Source: Drosophila pseudoobscura (Eukaryota > Arthropoda > Insecta > Diptera > Drosophilidae). From it: a stretch of 64,000 nt of DNA. Positions within the stretch are counted from its first letter, which is position 1. Every line of letters begins with the position of its first letter. The notes under the pieces are model-generated. The model made no database searches, was not told where the DNA came from, and worked only from the letters and a program-made list of their open reading frames with translations. The translations under genes and the position numbers were made by a program. Of the stretch, positions 51,033-62,242 are shown in pieces. The DNA is taken from NCBI RefSeq assembly GCF_009870125.1, contig NC_046683.1, positions 46,825,869-46,889,868 on the forward strand. Direction: 5' to 3'.

Positions 51033-54000
51033 GAAGGCAGACCGCCACCAGTTTCGTTTTGAAGTGGCCTTTAATAGTTGGCTGTCTGCAGCTGCCGCAG
51101 CAGGTGAGGTGGCTGTGGCATATGAATGTGGCGTGTTGGCAAGCCAGCGAGAAGTTTAATAAAATGGCAAGGAAAGCGGCGGAAGGAGCACACACATGGC
51201 CAGCAGAGCCAGTAGAGCCAGCAGAGCAAAACCCCATACATATATAAATGCCATTGCTGCAACACGAACTGAAAGTGTAATTATGCAGATGTTTGAGGAT
51301 CAACCACAACGATGATTTATGTCTGCAGGTTGCGCGGACCAAAACGAGTTCAACTCTAATTATATCCGCATTGATAGAAGCTCAGAAATACTGTTCGGAT
51401 TGACTATTAGCCTTCCACAACAACATAGAACAACAGAAAACACCCACCAATCACGAATTAAATCAGAGACATACGACTTGAGGACACGAAAGTAATTAAC
51501 ATAGCCATGAACGTACGAGTATGAACATATGCCCAGGGCCGTCATCAATTTCCCAGACTGGTGGCAGATGGTGTTAATTTTCTTTAATTTGCCACACACC
51601 TGTACCTGAATCCGTTCCTATCCCTCTGCATGCTAATGCCCACCACATCAGCAATTAAAAATCCTTTGGGCTGACATTAAATCTGTTGACGATTATCCTT
51701 GCTTGTGTTTGCATTGTAGGCCCAAAGTGTTAGTGATGTCAAAGTGCCACAAGGGCCGTCACGTTAAGCTAGAGAAGAGCTTACAGGAACCCGATATTTC
51801 GCTTGAGCGAAAAAATGAAAAGGTTCCGAGTAGCTTAAAGAATCTCTGACTTTATCGTAACTAAAGTGTCAACATATGTATATAAAAATTGTTTAGAGAA
51901 GTATCTTATCGAATCCCAGAGGCGAATGCTTAATGTAAGGAGAACAGTTTCTTGAAATATTTCAAGTTTATGGAAGTACCTACGCTGAAATAGCTGATTT
52001 GGGCACAATCCCATCACGCAGTCATCTCCAATATACTACCAAATATCCCTTGGTCACGCACACCAATGCTGGGCCATAGTTTGCTGCCCTAATACGAGTA
52101 CACAAACAGCAAAGTACACGGCACATGACCATATTTCAGCACAGTTGTGTTGTCCTGGGTGTTATTGTTATTTTGATAGTCCCATTGCATTTTTTACATA
52201 GCTCTCTGTGGCTGGGCTGGGATGGGCTGGGCTGGGATGGACGTACATTGTTTACTGATGGCCATAATGATTACTTATTTGGAGGATTACTTCTCCCCCA
52301 TTTTATTGGCATTGTTTATATTTGCTTTCATGGCTGCCTTGGTTTATTTTCTCAAGATTTGCCGCCCTCCCTTTGCATGAGTATACACGCTCCTTTAGTT
52401 TTGTTGCGTGGGTTTCGGTTTCACGAAATTTTCTCTTTCAGAATCGGTATTTTCAAGATTTCAATATTTTAAGCATTTTACAAATATTATTTTGCAATAT
52501 TTCCAGTACTTCCAAATTATTTTCGCTGTTGATTAATGAATTTGTGTAGCAATAATGAATGCCACAAAGTCAGGCAACATAAATACATACTACTCCAAAG
52601 AATCATTCCTTGAATTGTAAAGAATGTCCCAAGAAATTCATTAATCAAAGATATTCTCATTAATTCGCCGCCTGACAATTGGTCAATGCTCACGATTTAA
52701 AACGCATTAAAGGCATCAAGAAACAGTAGAGAACTGTGAAAAAAATTTCAAGAAAAAAGTTCCCGCTACAAAAATGATTAATGACAAATTATTTAATGCG
52801 AAAGAACCAAACCCAGAGTCAGAGACAGCAACGCAATGTTCAGCGAATGGGATGTATTTAAATTATTATCATACAGCAGAAAGGAAATGAAAAATGGGAA
52901 AGGTCCAGGAAACAATGGTGAGAGGGAGAGAGGAAATTTGATGTCCTGGTCAAATAATAAAAGCAAATAAATCATGAATATTAAGTTTACAGTGCACAGT
53001 GGAGAACAAAAGTCAATTGAGTAAAGTTCATTGAGTGAGAGTGGAGTGGAGCAGAGTGGACCTGGGATTGCTAGGCCACTTGAGAGCTCAACGGCTTAGA
53101 AAATGGTTTCTTCATTCCTCCAATCTTGATCTGCCTGTCCCGTCCTGTCCCTTCCTGTCCTTTGCAGCCAAAAACCTCACATTGCCTTCGATTTGATTAG
53201 ACGGTTGTCGTCCAGACGTCCAAACGTTTCGGGCACACACTCGGGGACAGGGACATGTTTATGCAATTCGATTCAATTTTTCGATCCAAGTCGAGCAATT
53301 GAATGATGCCTGTCAGAGCACTCTCGCACACACTCATAAATTGACCAAAGTTAAATCTTTTTCCATGTGTGTTTGTGTGTGCTCTCGTATGAGATGTACT
53401 CTGAGGGCATTTTTGGTTTTTGTTTATTAAATTCGGACCTAACTAGAATATCCCTCTCCATGTCCCGAATGGAATTGGGACATATTTTTCATATTTTCCA
53501 TTCCACATGGTTTATTTGTTGTTTTAGCAATTTGAGAAATTCTTGCATTAGGAATAAGTGGATATATTTTACGTTTAAAACTAAACTCCCCGTAAAAATT
53601 TCAATCGACCCATAATTATGACACATATTGAATATACATATGTACACTTCTGTGATGGAAGGGATGGAAAAAGTATTTCCCGAATAAAGCTCAGATGATT
53701 CCACCTGTTTGTCAAGGAAATTCTTATGGTAAGCACAAAGCACACAATCCCCAAGCCGCAAATGAAAGACACCAAATCCAGGCAATACAAAATCTCAGAC
53801 AGGCGGAGGATTCAGAGGTATTGGGTGGCGATGAGGGCAAAGAGGTGGGAGGTGGCACTGGGACAAGGCAACGACTGGAGCAATGTAATTTCGTCTAAGT
53901 GAGTGAGACAAATGCTGAGATTGGAGGCTGACTGCTGGCTGCTGGCTGCTGGCTGCTGTCAAGGCCCGAAAATTGCGACAAAGCAAGCCCCTACCCCTGC

Positions 54001-54224
54001 TCGCTCGACTCTTTCATATTTACCGCTTGAGACCAAGTCGAGTTCGACTTGAAAAAAGCCGAGCAAGAAGAGGAAAGCAAATGACACAGCAAACAATAAA
54101 AATTGAGTGTACGTATTGGTTGCTTAAAGGATCAAAGGATACCCACACATGTGCAAGCGTGACTGTGATTGTGTGCTTGTATTTGATGGCATTCGATTGG
54201 TATTTTCAATGTATGTAAGTGCCC

Positions 54225-54270
54225 TGGTCCTGGTCCTGGTCGTGGTCCTGGTCGTGGTCCTGGTCCTGGC
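54225..54270. repeat. GGTCCT hexamer array
   Basis: About seven units of GGTCCT alternating with GGTCGT variants. The unit is in multiples of three but no extended coding frame flanks it. Confidence 0.8.
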
Positions 54271-54617
54271 TGTGCGCGTGAGCGCGTGTGGAGGGTAAAG
54301 TTATTGCATCATAATTTCCGCCACTAAGCATTTATATTGCACATAATTACGCGTCCAACGAGGCCATCTATAAAACGGCAAGTAATATAGGATTATCCCG
54401 TATGCACAATGCAAACGATGGTCTCCGTCGTACAATACGAGGCCAGTCGCAGATCAGACTTCTTCAAGAGAACTTTAAAAGGAATCCCCTCATGGCAATG
54501 CTCTGAACCTAAGGATGCTACGGGTAGTATATACATATATAGTTATATTCATATGTATGTCCATCGATGCCTAGAAATAGTTATCTGCAAGTTGTATAAA
54601 TTGTACATAAGAATTTA

Positions 54618-54929
54618 TCAACCTATCGAATAATTCCGATTTCCATTTAAATCGGATGTTGTAGCTGTTGTTTGGCTACTGCTGTTTAAGCCGGGCATGC
54701 CTCTCCTCTCCGGAGAGCATAGCAGAGCAGACGCAATCTGAATGAGGAGTGTGATAAAAATCCCTGTCAATGTATACGCCTGGACGACTGTCCTGCGGGG
54801 AATGCCAGTACCCCGTTGTATGTGTGAGCTTATGGCCAAAACCATTATGGAAAACTGCAATGGCGACAATACCGCGACGTTGATATTTTGCACCTGAGAC
54901 CCATTGTTGGGAGTAGCTACCAATTCCAT
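54618..54929 (-). CDS. candidate small membrane protein, 103 aa, unknown
   Basis: An ATG-to-TGA frame of 103 codons whose peptide looks like a real protein. It has a polar N-terminus with an NGS glycosylation sequon (N9), a first hydrophobic stretch at about residues 17-33, a basic loop (IQRGTGIPRR), a second strong hydrophobic stretch at about 47-70 (TGIFITLLIQIASALL), then a Ser/Thr/Asn-rich tail with NSS and NYS sequons. I recognise no family. An initiator-like TCAGTC lies about 85 nt upstream on the same strand, but no TATA box or AATAAA is clear. A second minus-strand frame starting at 54993 overlaps it and might be an upstream exon (CCACCT followed by GTAAGG). It could be a single-exon gene, one exon of a larger gene or chance. 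Confidence 0.4.
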   Translation of the reverse strand: MELVATPNNGSQVQNINVAVLSPLQFSIMVLAISSHIQRGTGIPRRTVVQAYTLTGIFITLLIQIASALLCSPERRGMPGLNSSSQTTATTSDLNGNRNYSIG

Positions 54930-57850
54930 TCTGCCTTACAGGTGGTTGGCGTCGCGCCCGAAAGTATGCCATTAAAACAGTGAAAAAATCCAACCACCAT
55001 ACAGAAGTACGACTGAAATGTTGCCAAAAAAAACCAAAAAAAAAACAGCGACCAAAAAGAAATTCGCTGACACAACGACATTTTCAATGTAACACAAATT
55101 TTGCGGTTTTGTGGTTATCCCGGCTTAAACAGCAGCAGCCAAACAACAGCCACAACAGTAATAGCGGTTGTAATCTTGTTAGGCGTGAATTACGTTTTTG
55201 GCAGGACATTTTTTTCCTGCCATATTTAACAAAAACCATTTTTATAGGTATAGCGAATCGATCGGAATGGAAAGGATTTTTCAATAATAGGGATCAAATA
55301 ACCAAGACTCATGTCCAGAATCGCACTTGACTTCGTTTGGTTCCCGCCCTCTCCCGTGCCGTCCTGTCCCGCCGCAAGCCCAAGCCCAATCCCATTTCCG
55401 TTTCCGTTTTGTACGATGTCAATTATTGTTGCATACTTTGTGGCGCTCGCGATGGTGCTGGCGAACAATGCAAAGTGGTTAATGATGGCGTGGGTGTGAC
55501 CAGGGGTCGTGAGGGTGTCAGGGAATCGGGCCATTCCCAACAAGAAAATCCCTCTATGCCAACACGCGCGCACCGTAATTAAGAGACACTCCACTCCACT
55601 CTGGCACTGAAGCAATGGAGCACTGGAGCACTGGGGGACGATGACGATGGCTCCAGGCCAATGGGAAAACAATGGCTAAACACACGCTTGCCCCACAGCC
55701 CCACCCTTCCGCTGCCTGAGGCTGACCCAATTAGTGGCGAAGAGCGACTCGACTCCATCTATTGTATCTTCGATGTATCTTTCTAGTCGTGTGCTGGGTT
55801 GTTCGGTTGCCAGGTTGCCGCGTTGCCGGTCTCGGGGTTGCCACGTTAATTAAATTATCACGTGTCAATTAATGTTTCCCGGCCTGACGGAACGAAGTAA
55901 AAGAAACGCCCAAAGGAAAAACGCATTCACTTTGAGCGGGTGCGCACACGGTGCCTATCTATCTGCCGCCATCAACTGTCATCCTTTTTCATGGTGCGAC
56001 TTTTACGGTTCCTCGCTGAAAACTTTCACCACAAAAAACTGAAAAAATAACCCAAACGTCACTCAAAAATCCGTTTGATGATTTTCCATCAAAGTTTTCA
56101 ATGGTTCTTGTTGCAGGATATTTGGTTTGAGTTTTGTTCACGCCCTCCTCATCTGACTTTTGTCTCGTTTAATGTTTAAAGTTTTTCAATTAAACACGTA
56201 AAATTCTTCTCTGGCCGCGTTTCATTAAGCACTGCCCGCGGCTGTCGAATCAGAAGATAGCATTTGTTTTAATTGATGCTCAATTTGATTAGGAAAATGG
56301 CTCACGGCAAGAATTGAAGGTTTGCTGCGAAAGTCGATCTTGCAGATCGAGCAATCCGATGGCAGCTATCTAACAATATAGTTGGATTCTCTCATTCCCT
56401 CTGCAAAGCTTTGTATACAAAGATATGTGGAGTAAAGTGTTATGCATTTTAGTGCTAATTTAATGGAATTAATTATAATTGTAATTGGTATGAGAAATAA
56501 GAATTACATATTTATACTGGTATGGGGAAAAGTGATCGTTTGAGGAGCAAAAACGGAATACACTTAAACAAACCCCGACTATTTTACAGGTGTTGAACTC
56601 ACAACTAACCCGATTCTAGAGCAAGCATCTAAATAACTTGAGGGAATGGGATATATTTGGTAGACTCAATTTACCAGAAAAACGCATTAAAATTAAGCCC
56701 GATTTGCCTTTGAAGAGTCCGATTTCGCGATGCTGCAGTTGGCTGTTCTGCCTGGGATTTAATTACAACTGCCAGAGCGGTTTCTGTCTGTGCCAGAGCC
56801 AGGGCCACAGCCACAGCCAGAGGCAGAGCCATCTCTAAGCGCATTAAGTATGCGCCGCGTGCGCCAATTATGTTGAGTCAGCTGCCCGGACTGGCCGTAA
56901 GTATTTTCAGCACATTTCTTTTGCGCTTTTCCGCCATCGCTGAGCTCCCTTCAGCGTCAGCATCTAACGCGCTTACAAACCAATTAACCTTTCGCCGTGT
57001 AATCGCTTCGGGATTCGTTATTAGCTGCGACTTTGGGTTATCTTTTTTGTCTCCGCTTATATTGCTGGGTCTTGGCTACAGAATGCCAAGTTAACATCGT
57101 CGTGGTTGGCGTAGGGATGTGGTCAAAAAAAATACGAATCAATAGCCTGGCAACACAGCCCGAAGCCTACCACGAAGGCAAAGTAAAGCTTCTTGTTCCA
57201 GCCAGGAGCTTTAGGTAGCTAGGGGTGGACTGCAATGTCTGAAAAGTCAACTGGCATTAAAGATTTGCTTTATCAACGGCTGTGCTATTTATTAATCTAC
57301 AAAGTGTCTTTAAATGTTTAATACCTGATTCTTATTTTAATTCTAACCCTAGATAAGATCTTGTCACGCCATTAATTTCATCTTCCTCTTCGTAAAGTAA
57401 TACTTTGTGGTCGAACCGCGAGAGGGACCCGGAGAGTAGGAGGGTTTTTAGTGGGTGAGCTCACCCCAAGTCTCACACTTATCGGCTTTTCCCCCAAATG
57501 CTTTTCCCCCTACACAAAAACAAGTCAAAATAACATTTTTATAAACTTCTAAGTATCGGGTTATTGTTGCTTTTTGGCCATCAACTGCTAAATCGCCATA
57601 TTGGTAGAAATTAAAGCAACAAAAATTTTACATTTATATCAAAATAAAATATGGCTAAGCAAAACAATACGGATAAATAAAATGATAGAAAGGGAAAAGG
57701 AAAATTAAAAAAGATGATGGGTATGCAGAAAATGCATACTATCAAAATGGAACTAGGATTTGATTATACGGTAACGTCTCTACGGCTTTTGGCTCAAGCT
57801 ATTTAATATGAGGGTGAAAGGATTTCTGCCAAATAAAATATTCAACTTGT
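54930..57850. other. noncoding stretch, no gene recognised
   Basis: No convincing coding frame or RNA gene. It contains short GC-rich blocks (about 55330-55400 and 55720-55840) and AT-rich DNA near 56450-56530 and 57500-57700. Its left edge would hold the promoter of the candidate membrane-protein gene on the minus strand. Confidence 0.5.
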
Positions 57851-57859
57851 AGTTTTGAC

Positions 57860-58795
57860 GGTTTCTATTTATACCCGGTACTCGGTGAACCACAAGGTTC
57901 ACAAGGTTTTGACTTTTCGTTTTATAGCGAGATCTAACAGAAGTGCGGATACCAAATTTGACTACTCTAGCCTCAATAGTCTCTGAGATTTGTGGATGCC
58001 CCAGATTTTCGTCCTTTGCGGGGGCGGAAGGCGAAATTTTGACACAAAACGGTCAAGATCCGATATCACAGGAGTGTGGATACCAAATTTGGCTGCTCTG
58101 GCTCTTATAGGTTCTGAGATCCTTGAACTCACATTTTGCAATTGGCAAAACCGACTATGAAACCTGTGTGTTAGAGAGAGACAGAGCGAGAAAGAATGAA
58201 ATTGTTTTCTTGATTCTGGCTATAATAATTATGCAATCTGGTTCAGATTTTACACTCTAGAACATAAAGTCATCCATTTCTTGTATCTTTGAAATTGTGG
58301 ATGTCACAGATTTTCGCCCTTTGGTGGTGGCGGAAGGGGGAGGGCAAAGTTTTGAAATATACTTGTGACAGTGACATATCACAAAAGTCCGGATATAAAA
58401 TGTCGGTGCTCTAGCTCTTATAGTCTTTGAGCACTAGGCGCTAATAGGGGCGGACAGACGGACAGACAGACAGGGCTCAATCGACTCGGCTATTGATGCA
58501 AATTTACTGGTCAGAGAAATTGTAGATACCAAAAACTTAGGGAAATTCCATTTTTATGGAAACTTAAAGGGATTACATTTTTGCAATATAAATTTATTAG
58601 TATTTTGTGAACTATCAATGCAATCAGACGTGAAAAATTCTACAGTGTAAAAACAGAATTAGGACTATTTAGTCTTGATCGGCATCAATAGCCGATTAGC
58701 GCCTATATCTTAGATTACAGATAGAAATTGCCGAATCTGGATCAGATCAGATCAATTTTATAGCCAGGAGGAACAAATGAAATTGCAGTGGCTAC
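57860..58795. mobile_element. degenerate helentron/INE-like dispersed repeat
   Basis: No coding capacity. The sequence shows internal direct copies: a unit containing GATACCAAATTTG and a CTCTAG/CTCTGG...TATAG...GAG block at about 57940-57990, again at 58073-58130 and in diverged form at 58395-58435. A GTGGATG...CAGATTTTCG...GGCGGAAGG block occurs at 57992-58040 and 58300-58345. It is followed by GGACAGAC units and TCGACTCGGCTATTGATGC (58482-58499), a signature I associate with abundant short interspersed helentron/INE-type elements of Drosophila, common in the obscura group. An inverted, shorter copy of the right half lies at about 58681-58792. The family assignment is from memory and needs a library search. 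Confidence 0.6.
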
Positions 58796-58941
58796 GCTAC
58801 CCCTTCCACGTGCTTACTCATTCTCTCTCTCACACACACTCTTCCTCGTGCAGAGCGCGCCACTTGCCGTGCAGCGCCATCTGTTGCTGTGCTATGCAAA
58901 ACAGGCAACCGATATATGTACATATGTATGTATACTATTAC

Positions 58942-58975
58942 CACTAACCATACAGTATATACTGTATGGTTAGTG
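58942..58975. repeat. perfect 34-bp palindrome
   Basis: An exact inverted repeat of 17 bp per arm without a spacer. The arm begins CACTAACCATACAG and the centre is TATA at 58957-58960. It could form a cruciform or a hairpin in RNA. It lies just right of a TATGTA-rich run and of the dispersed repeat. Confidence 0.95.
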
Positions 58976-59249
58976 CTATTACTCACTCACGTTGCCACTG
59001 TTTTTTTTGTTGAATTTTTTTGTTTAAGCCTTGTTTGATACACAGTACAATAAAATGGAGTACTTAAAAGTAATTAAACTTGTAGACAATTTATTCATTA
59101 ATGGCATAAAATGATGTGGGCAGAGCTGAGTGTCTTAAATAGCCAGCATTATTCAACGGAATATCAGAATTGAGCAATAAGAACGACTACACACTTACGT
59201 TTTATTTGTTTGACCTTTTTGTTTTAACTAGCTGGACAACCAGACGTAG
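58976..59249. other. short noncoding stretch
   Basis: AT-rich sequence with T-runs and one very short ATG frame (59055-59111). It contains ATTCAACGGAATATCA at about 59151-59166, a motif that recurs upstream of Hsp10. It is a plausible promoter region for the adjacent zinc-finger-like fragment. Confidence 0.4.
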
Positions 59250-59609
59250 CAATCGATCCCGGAGCTCAATGCCAGGCCCTTCCGCTGCAAGGTATGCCCC
59301 GAGGATTTCCAATACAATCGCTTGCTTAACCAGCAAGTTATGTGAGAGAAGTTGTTTCGAAATATACATACATATGTATACTTAGTTTACTCGTATTTTT
59401 CCACCCCACAGAAATCACCTGGGTGCGATTTTTCAGGATTTGCAACAATGAAGATCCCACTCTTCAGCGGAGAACTAAAGGTGCACAGGCGACCGCACAA
59501 GGCTATATCCAAGGCACTTCCAAAGAGACTTGCAAAGACTCAGCTGATTAACGAGCGTGCTAAGTCGATCTACTTTAAGCTAAAGCAAAGCAAAAAATCA
59601 ATGCAATAG
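59250..59609 (+). pseudogene. possible C2H2 zinc-finger gene fragment
   Basis: Directly after an in-frame TAG the plus strand reads PELNARPFRCKVCPEDFQYN and then RLLNQQVM, stop. This has C2H2 finger spacing (C-x2-C-x3-F-x5-L-x2) but Gln where the first His belongs. A GTATGC donor at 59292 and a strong pyrimidine-rich acceptor ending at 59411 would remove 120 bp and join FRCK in frame to an exon at 59412-59609. That exon encodes PGCDFSGFATMK, LKVHRRPH and a basic tail to TAG, so the joined product again offers C-x5-C and H-x3-H. I cannot find a start exon. It may be a small real gene with missing upstream exons, or a relic of a zinc-finger gene; family unknown. Confidence 0.35.
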
Positions 59610-60154
59610 AATATCAGCAGGAACGTTAGTTATACTTTATATGTACTTGCATAGCTTTATTTATACATAATTCTACGAAAGTAGCAGAATTGGTATCGCA
59701 TACTATCTCCCTCTCTCTCTCTCTCTCTTTTATCATATATTATCCGTTTTCATCTTTCCTGTTTTTTGTGCGATATATCTGTTTTCTCTCTTTCACTTCT
59801 CAAACACAGCTAATATGTGCTGCTGTCTCGCTCCGCTCCGATAGCGGTGCACACTGCACGAGAAAGAGTGAGAGAGAAGGAGTAAGCGCGTGGAAAGGGT
59901 AGCATAGCCAATGCACATAGCCTTCTGTCTTAGTGAACCGATCTAATCCACATTCGTCAATCTGCTAGATATGGTAACATTCCTAATATTCATAAAGCTG
60001 CCTAGCTGATTGATTTAAATCAAAAAGTCCAATGTTTGTGTTGCTTGTGTTACAAATGTATTTTTTTGTCCGATGGTAAGAAATTTTTACAAATGAAATC
60101 TTTTTTTTACTTCTGTTCGAATCATTTTTGGTAATCTGGCTCATTATAATATAA
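59610..60154. other. short noncoding stretch with (CT)n tract
   Basis: A (CT)n microsatellite at about 59707-59728 and AT-rich sequence. It contains the 3' flank of the minus-strand cullin-like gene; no AATAAA is visible immediately after its stop codon. Confidence 0.5.
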
Positions 60155-60538
60155 TTATATTTTAGATAGTTTAATTACTTGTTTGCCTGATGAAAGTTCC
60201 AGGTATTTATTTTTAAGAAAATGTTCAATACGAGCTTTAATTTTAAAAATGGGTCTGGAGTGAAGCTTCGGCTCTAACGTCACTTCGTAAATCAGTCGAT
60301 CTAGTTCTAATTGCTTCTCTCTTTCCATGATGCGCACTATTGCTGTATCTAGCGCCTGCATATGTATATTTCTTTCAGTTGTCGGTTTTTGACCCATTGG
60401 TGCGATAGATTTTAAACAGTTTATAAGGATCCGTTTTCTATTGTAATCCATGCACACAGTTATAGAAGATGTCGGGGTCAAGGGTGCAGAATTTTCACTG
60501 GCGATCAAAAGCTTGTGGTCGATCAGTGGACGCATCAC
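60155..60538 (-). CDS. cullin-like protein, exon 2 (C-terminal)
   Basis: A 127-codon second exon after acceptor TTTTAG (60539-60540), joined in phase 0 to exon 1 across a 60-bp intron (60539-60598). It encodes PLIDHKLL and then the cullin C-terminal winged-helix segment DTAIVRIMEREKQLELDRLIYEV. Canonical cullins carry the NEDD8-modified lysine as IVRIMK; here that position (residue 620 of the joined protein) is Glu. The usual aromatic Y-x-Y-x-A ending is also replaced, by a basic VIKLSKI. The protein should therefore not be neddylated in the usual way. Confidence 0.85.
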   Translation of the reverse strand: MMRPLIDHKLLIASENSAPLTPTSSITVCMDYNRKRILINCLKSIAPMGQKPTTERNIHMQALDTAIVRIMEREKQLELDRLIYEVTLEPKLHSRPIFKIKARIEHFLKNKYLELSSGKQVIKLSKI

Positions 60539-60598
60539 CTAAAACAAGAAGAGCATGTCTGTTAAAATTTGGATTCTGAGGTAATAATCAATAAGTAC

Positions 60599-62242
60599 CT
60601 TTATCAGTGTCTCCGGGCTGGTTCCCACATTTTCGGCCAATTCCTGGACAGCGAACGTATTCTGGTGGTTGAACTGCAGAAGCAGAGCCATTTGCAAAGT
60701 ATTTACCCGGAGGGTATAACATTTCTGGGAACTTGAGTTCATGGTCAGCTCGCCCCAGGACTTGAGAGGATGGAAGTTAAGCCCATATCTATTAAACTCT
60801 TTAGACCAAAATAATCGGAACTCGTTTTCGAACTGCTCCAGTTCCACGGGCAATCGAATGCCATTTATTGAACCTTCGAGCTGTCTGACTTTAATAAACT
60901 TGACACGAAAATCAATTTGTACTTTTAAGCTTATTCCCACCAGGAACTCCTGGCACTTTGCTTGTATGCCCTTCGATGCATTCGTTTCATTCCACTCGAT
61001 ATTTTGCTTTACTTGGAAATCACTCCCAAGACGCTTCGCTAGCATGGAGATTAGCAATGATTCGTTTTTATCCGATGCAGATGTATCCTCGATAAATCGC
61101 TTTTTCAGCAGTGCAAAGTAGTCATTCGTAAAGGATTTCCTATTCTCCTCGCTCAAATATAGAACGACATCAACAATTTTTTTCATTTCATTTCGAAGCG
61201 TGATTTCTTTGTTTTCGGAAGATGGCTTATTCAGCATTAGCATATGACAGTACCGGGAAAGTATAAGCGGTGTATTCCCTTCTTCTTTACCTTCGGTTAT
61301 TTTGTTTATCTCCTCAACGCACACATGATCAACCTTAGCTATTAATTTTTTGCGATCTGCAAAAGCCCTTAGAAGGGGAACTTTTCTCAGGCCCCATATG
61401 GCTTGAACATAGTCCCTCTCATAATTAAACTTCCCGCATCCGTCGATCGAATTCTTTAACAGGCACTCAAGGTGTGCGGTCAGTGTGTTGCACAGATCCG
61501 GCTCAATAGCAGGCTTATATATAATGGCACATTTCACGAAAAGTTGTAGTTCTTCGCGCAAGTCCGATTCTAGCAAGCTTCGGAACAATGTTTTCGATTC
61601 AGACTCGAAAAACTGTATAACATTCGATTGGAAAACGTTGGTCATTTTTTTTAGCACGGAAATAGACTGATTGACGTCATTGCTGAATATGTCGACGATC
61701 GACTGTAACGCAGTATATATCTTGGAGCGGTTAATGGGCTGATCGTGGATTTCTCCCACCATAGTGTGATGAATGGCAGTGATTAGAAATCGATCGATCC
61801 GTTTGTATAAATTCGATTTCCACAGAATCATACCCAGACGGTAGATCGTATATACATCATCATGATCTTCAAAAATCTCTCTTTTTAGCCAGTTTTCGTT
61901 CAAATAGCTACATCCGATATCCAGGACAGTGACGGATGCCTGGTACGATTTCCAGCAACGGTTATACTCACTGAGCAACTCCTGTTCGTCGTTTATTAAT
62001 TCTAGTTCCTCTACTATGCTTTCAAGCCGATCGGTTAGAAAACTCTTTAGGGTGGTGTAAACTTTTTCACCAGCTTTCTGGCTGCGTTTGGTCTCAATTA
62101 ATACGGTGCAGCAGAGATCGCAAATTCTCCTGTGGAAAGCCATGAGATCCCGACGTGTCCATGTGTGGTCATTTCGAAAGATCCTCTCAAAATCCGGCAA
62201 CAGCAGTTCGCTGAAATCTGTAAACGTGTTTTTACGAGACAT
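60599..62242 (-). CDS. divergent cullin-family protein, exon 1 (CG11261-like)
   Basis: A 548-codon first exon from ATG at 62242 to donor GTACTT at 60598; the whole protein is about 675 aa, shorter than the usual 740-780 aa of cullins. The N-terminal 350 residues are helical and rich in Leu, Lys and Glu, as in cullin repeats, but with little recognisable identity to CUL1-CUL5. The cullin-homology region is visible at about residues 410-548: ISLKVQIDFRVKF, LEQFENEFRLFW, CYTLRVNTLQMALLLQFN and FAVQELAENVGTSPETLIK, which matches the block where cullins bind RBX1 and close the alpha/beta domain. Canonical cullins scaffold ubiquitin ligases. This one may still bind RING or adaptor proteins but looks specialised. 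In D. melanogaster a cullin-like gene, CG11261, lies next to Hsp10 as I remember it, which supports the assignment. Confidence 0.85.

Larger units (their letters stand above)
44911..54617. other. noncoding stretch with many simple repeats
   Basis: No supported gene. Repeats visible are AATCCC/GTCCC units at about 46948-46993, CCCTG units at about 50216-50257, GACAGACC units at about 50980-51032, a 15-bp GGCTGGGCTGGGATG duplication at about 52210-52240, TGGCTGC units at about 53932-53958 and a GGTCCT/GGTCGT hexamer array at 54225-54270. GT/GA tracts near 48880 and 46670 open misleading frames. Confidence 0.55.

Noticed and set aside
58788..58986. Short frames on both strands crossing the palindrome
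   Set aside because: They are produced by CT-rich sequence and by the palindrome itself.
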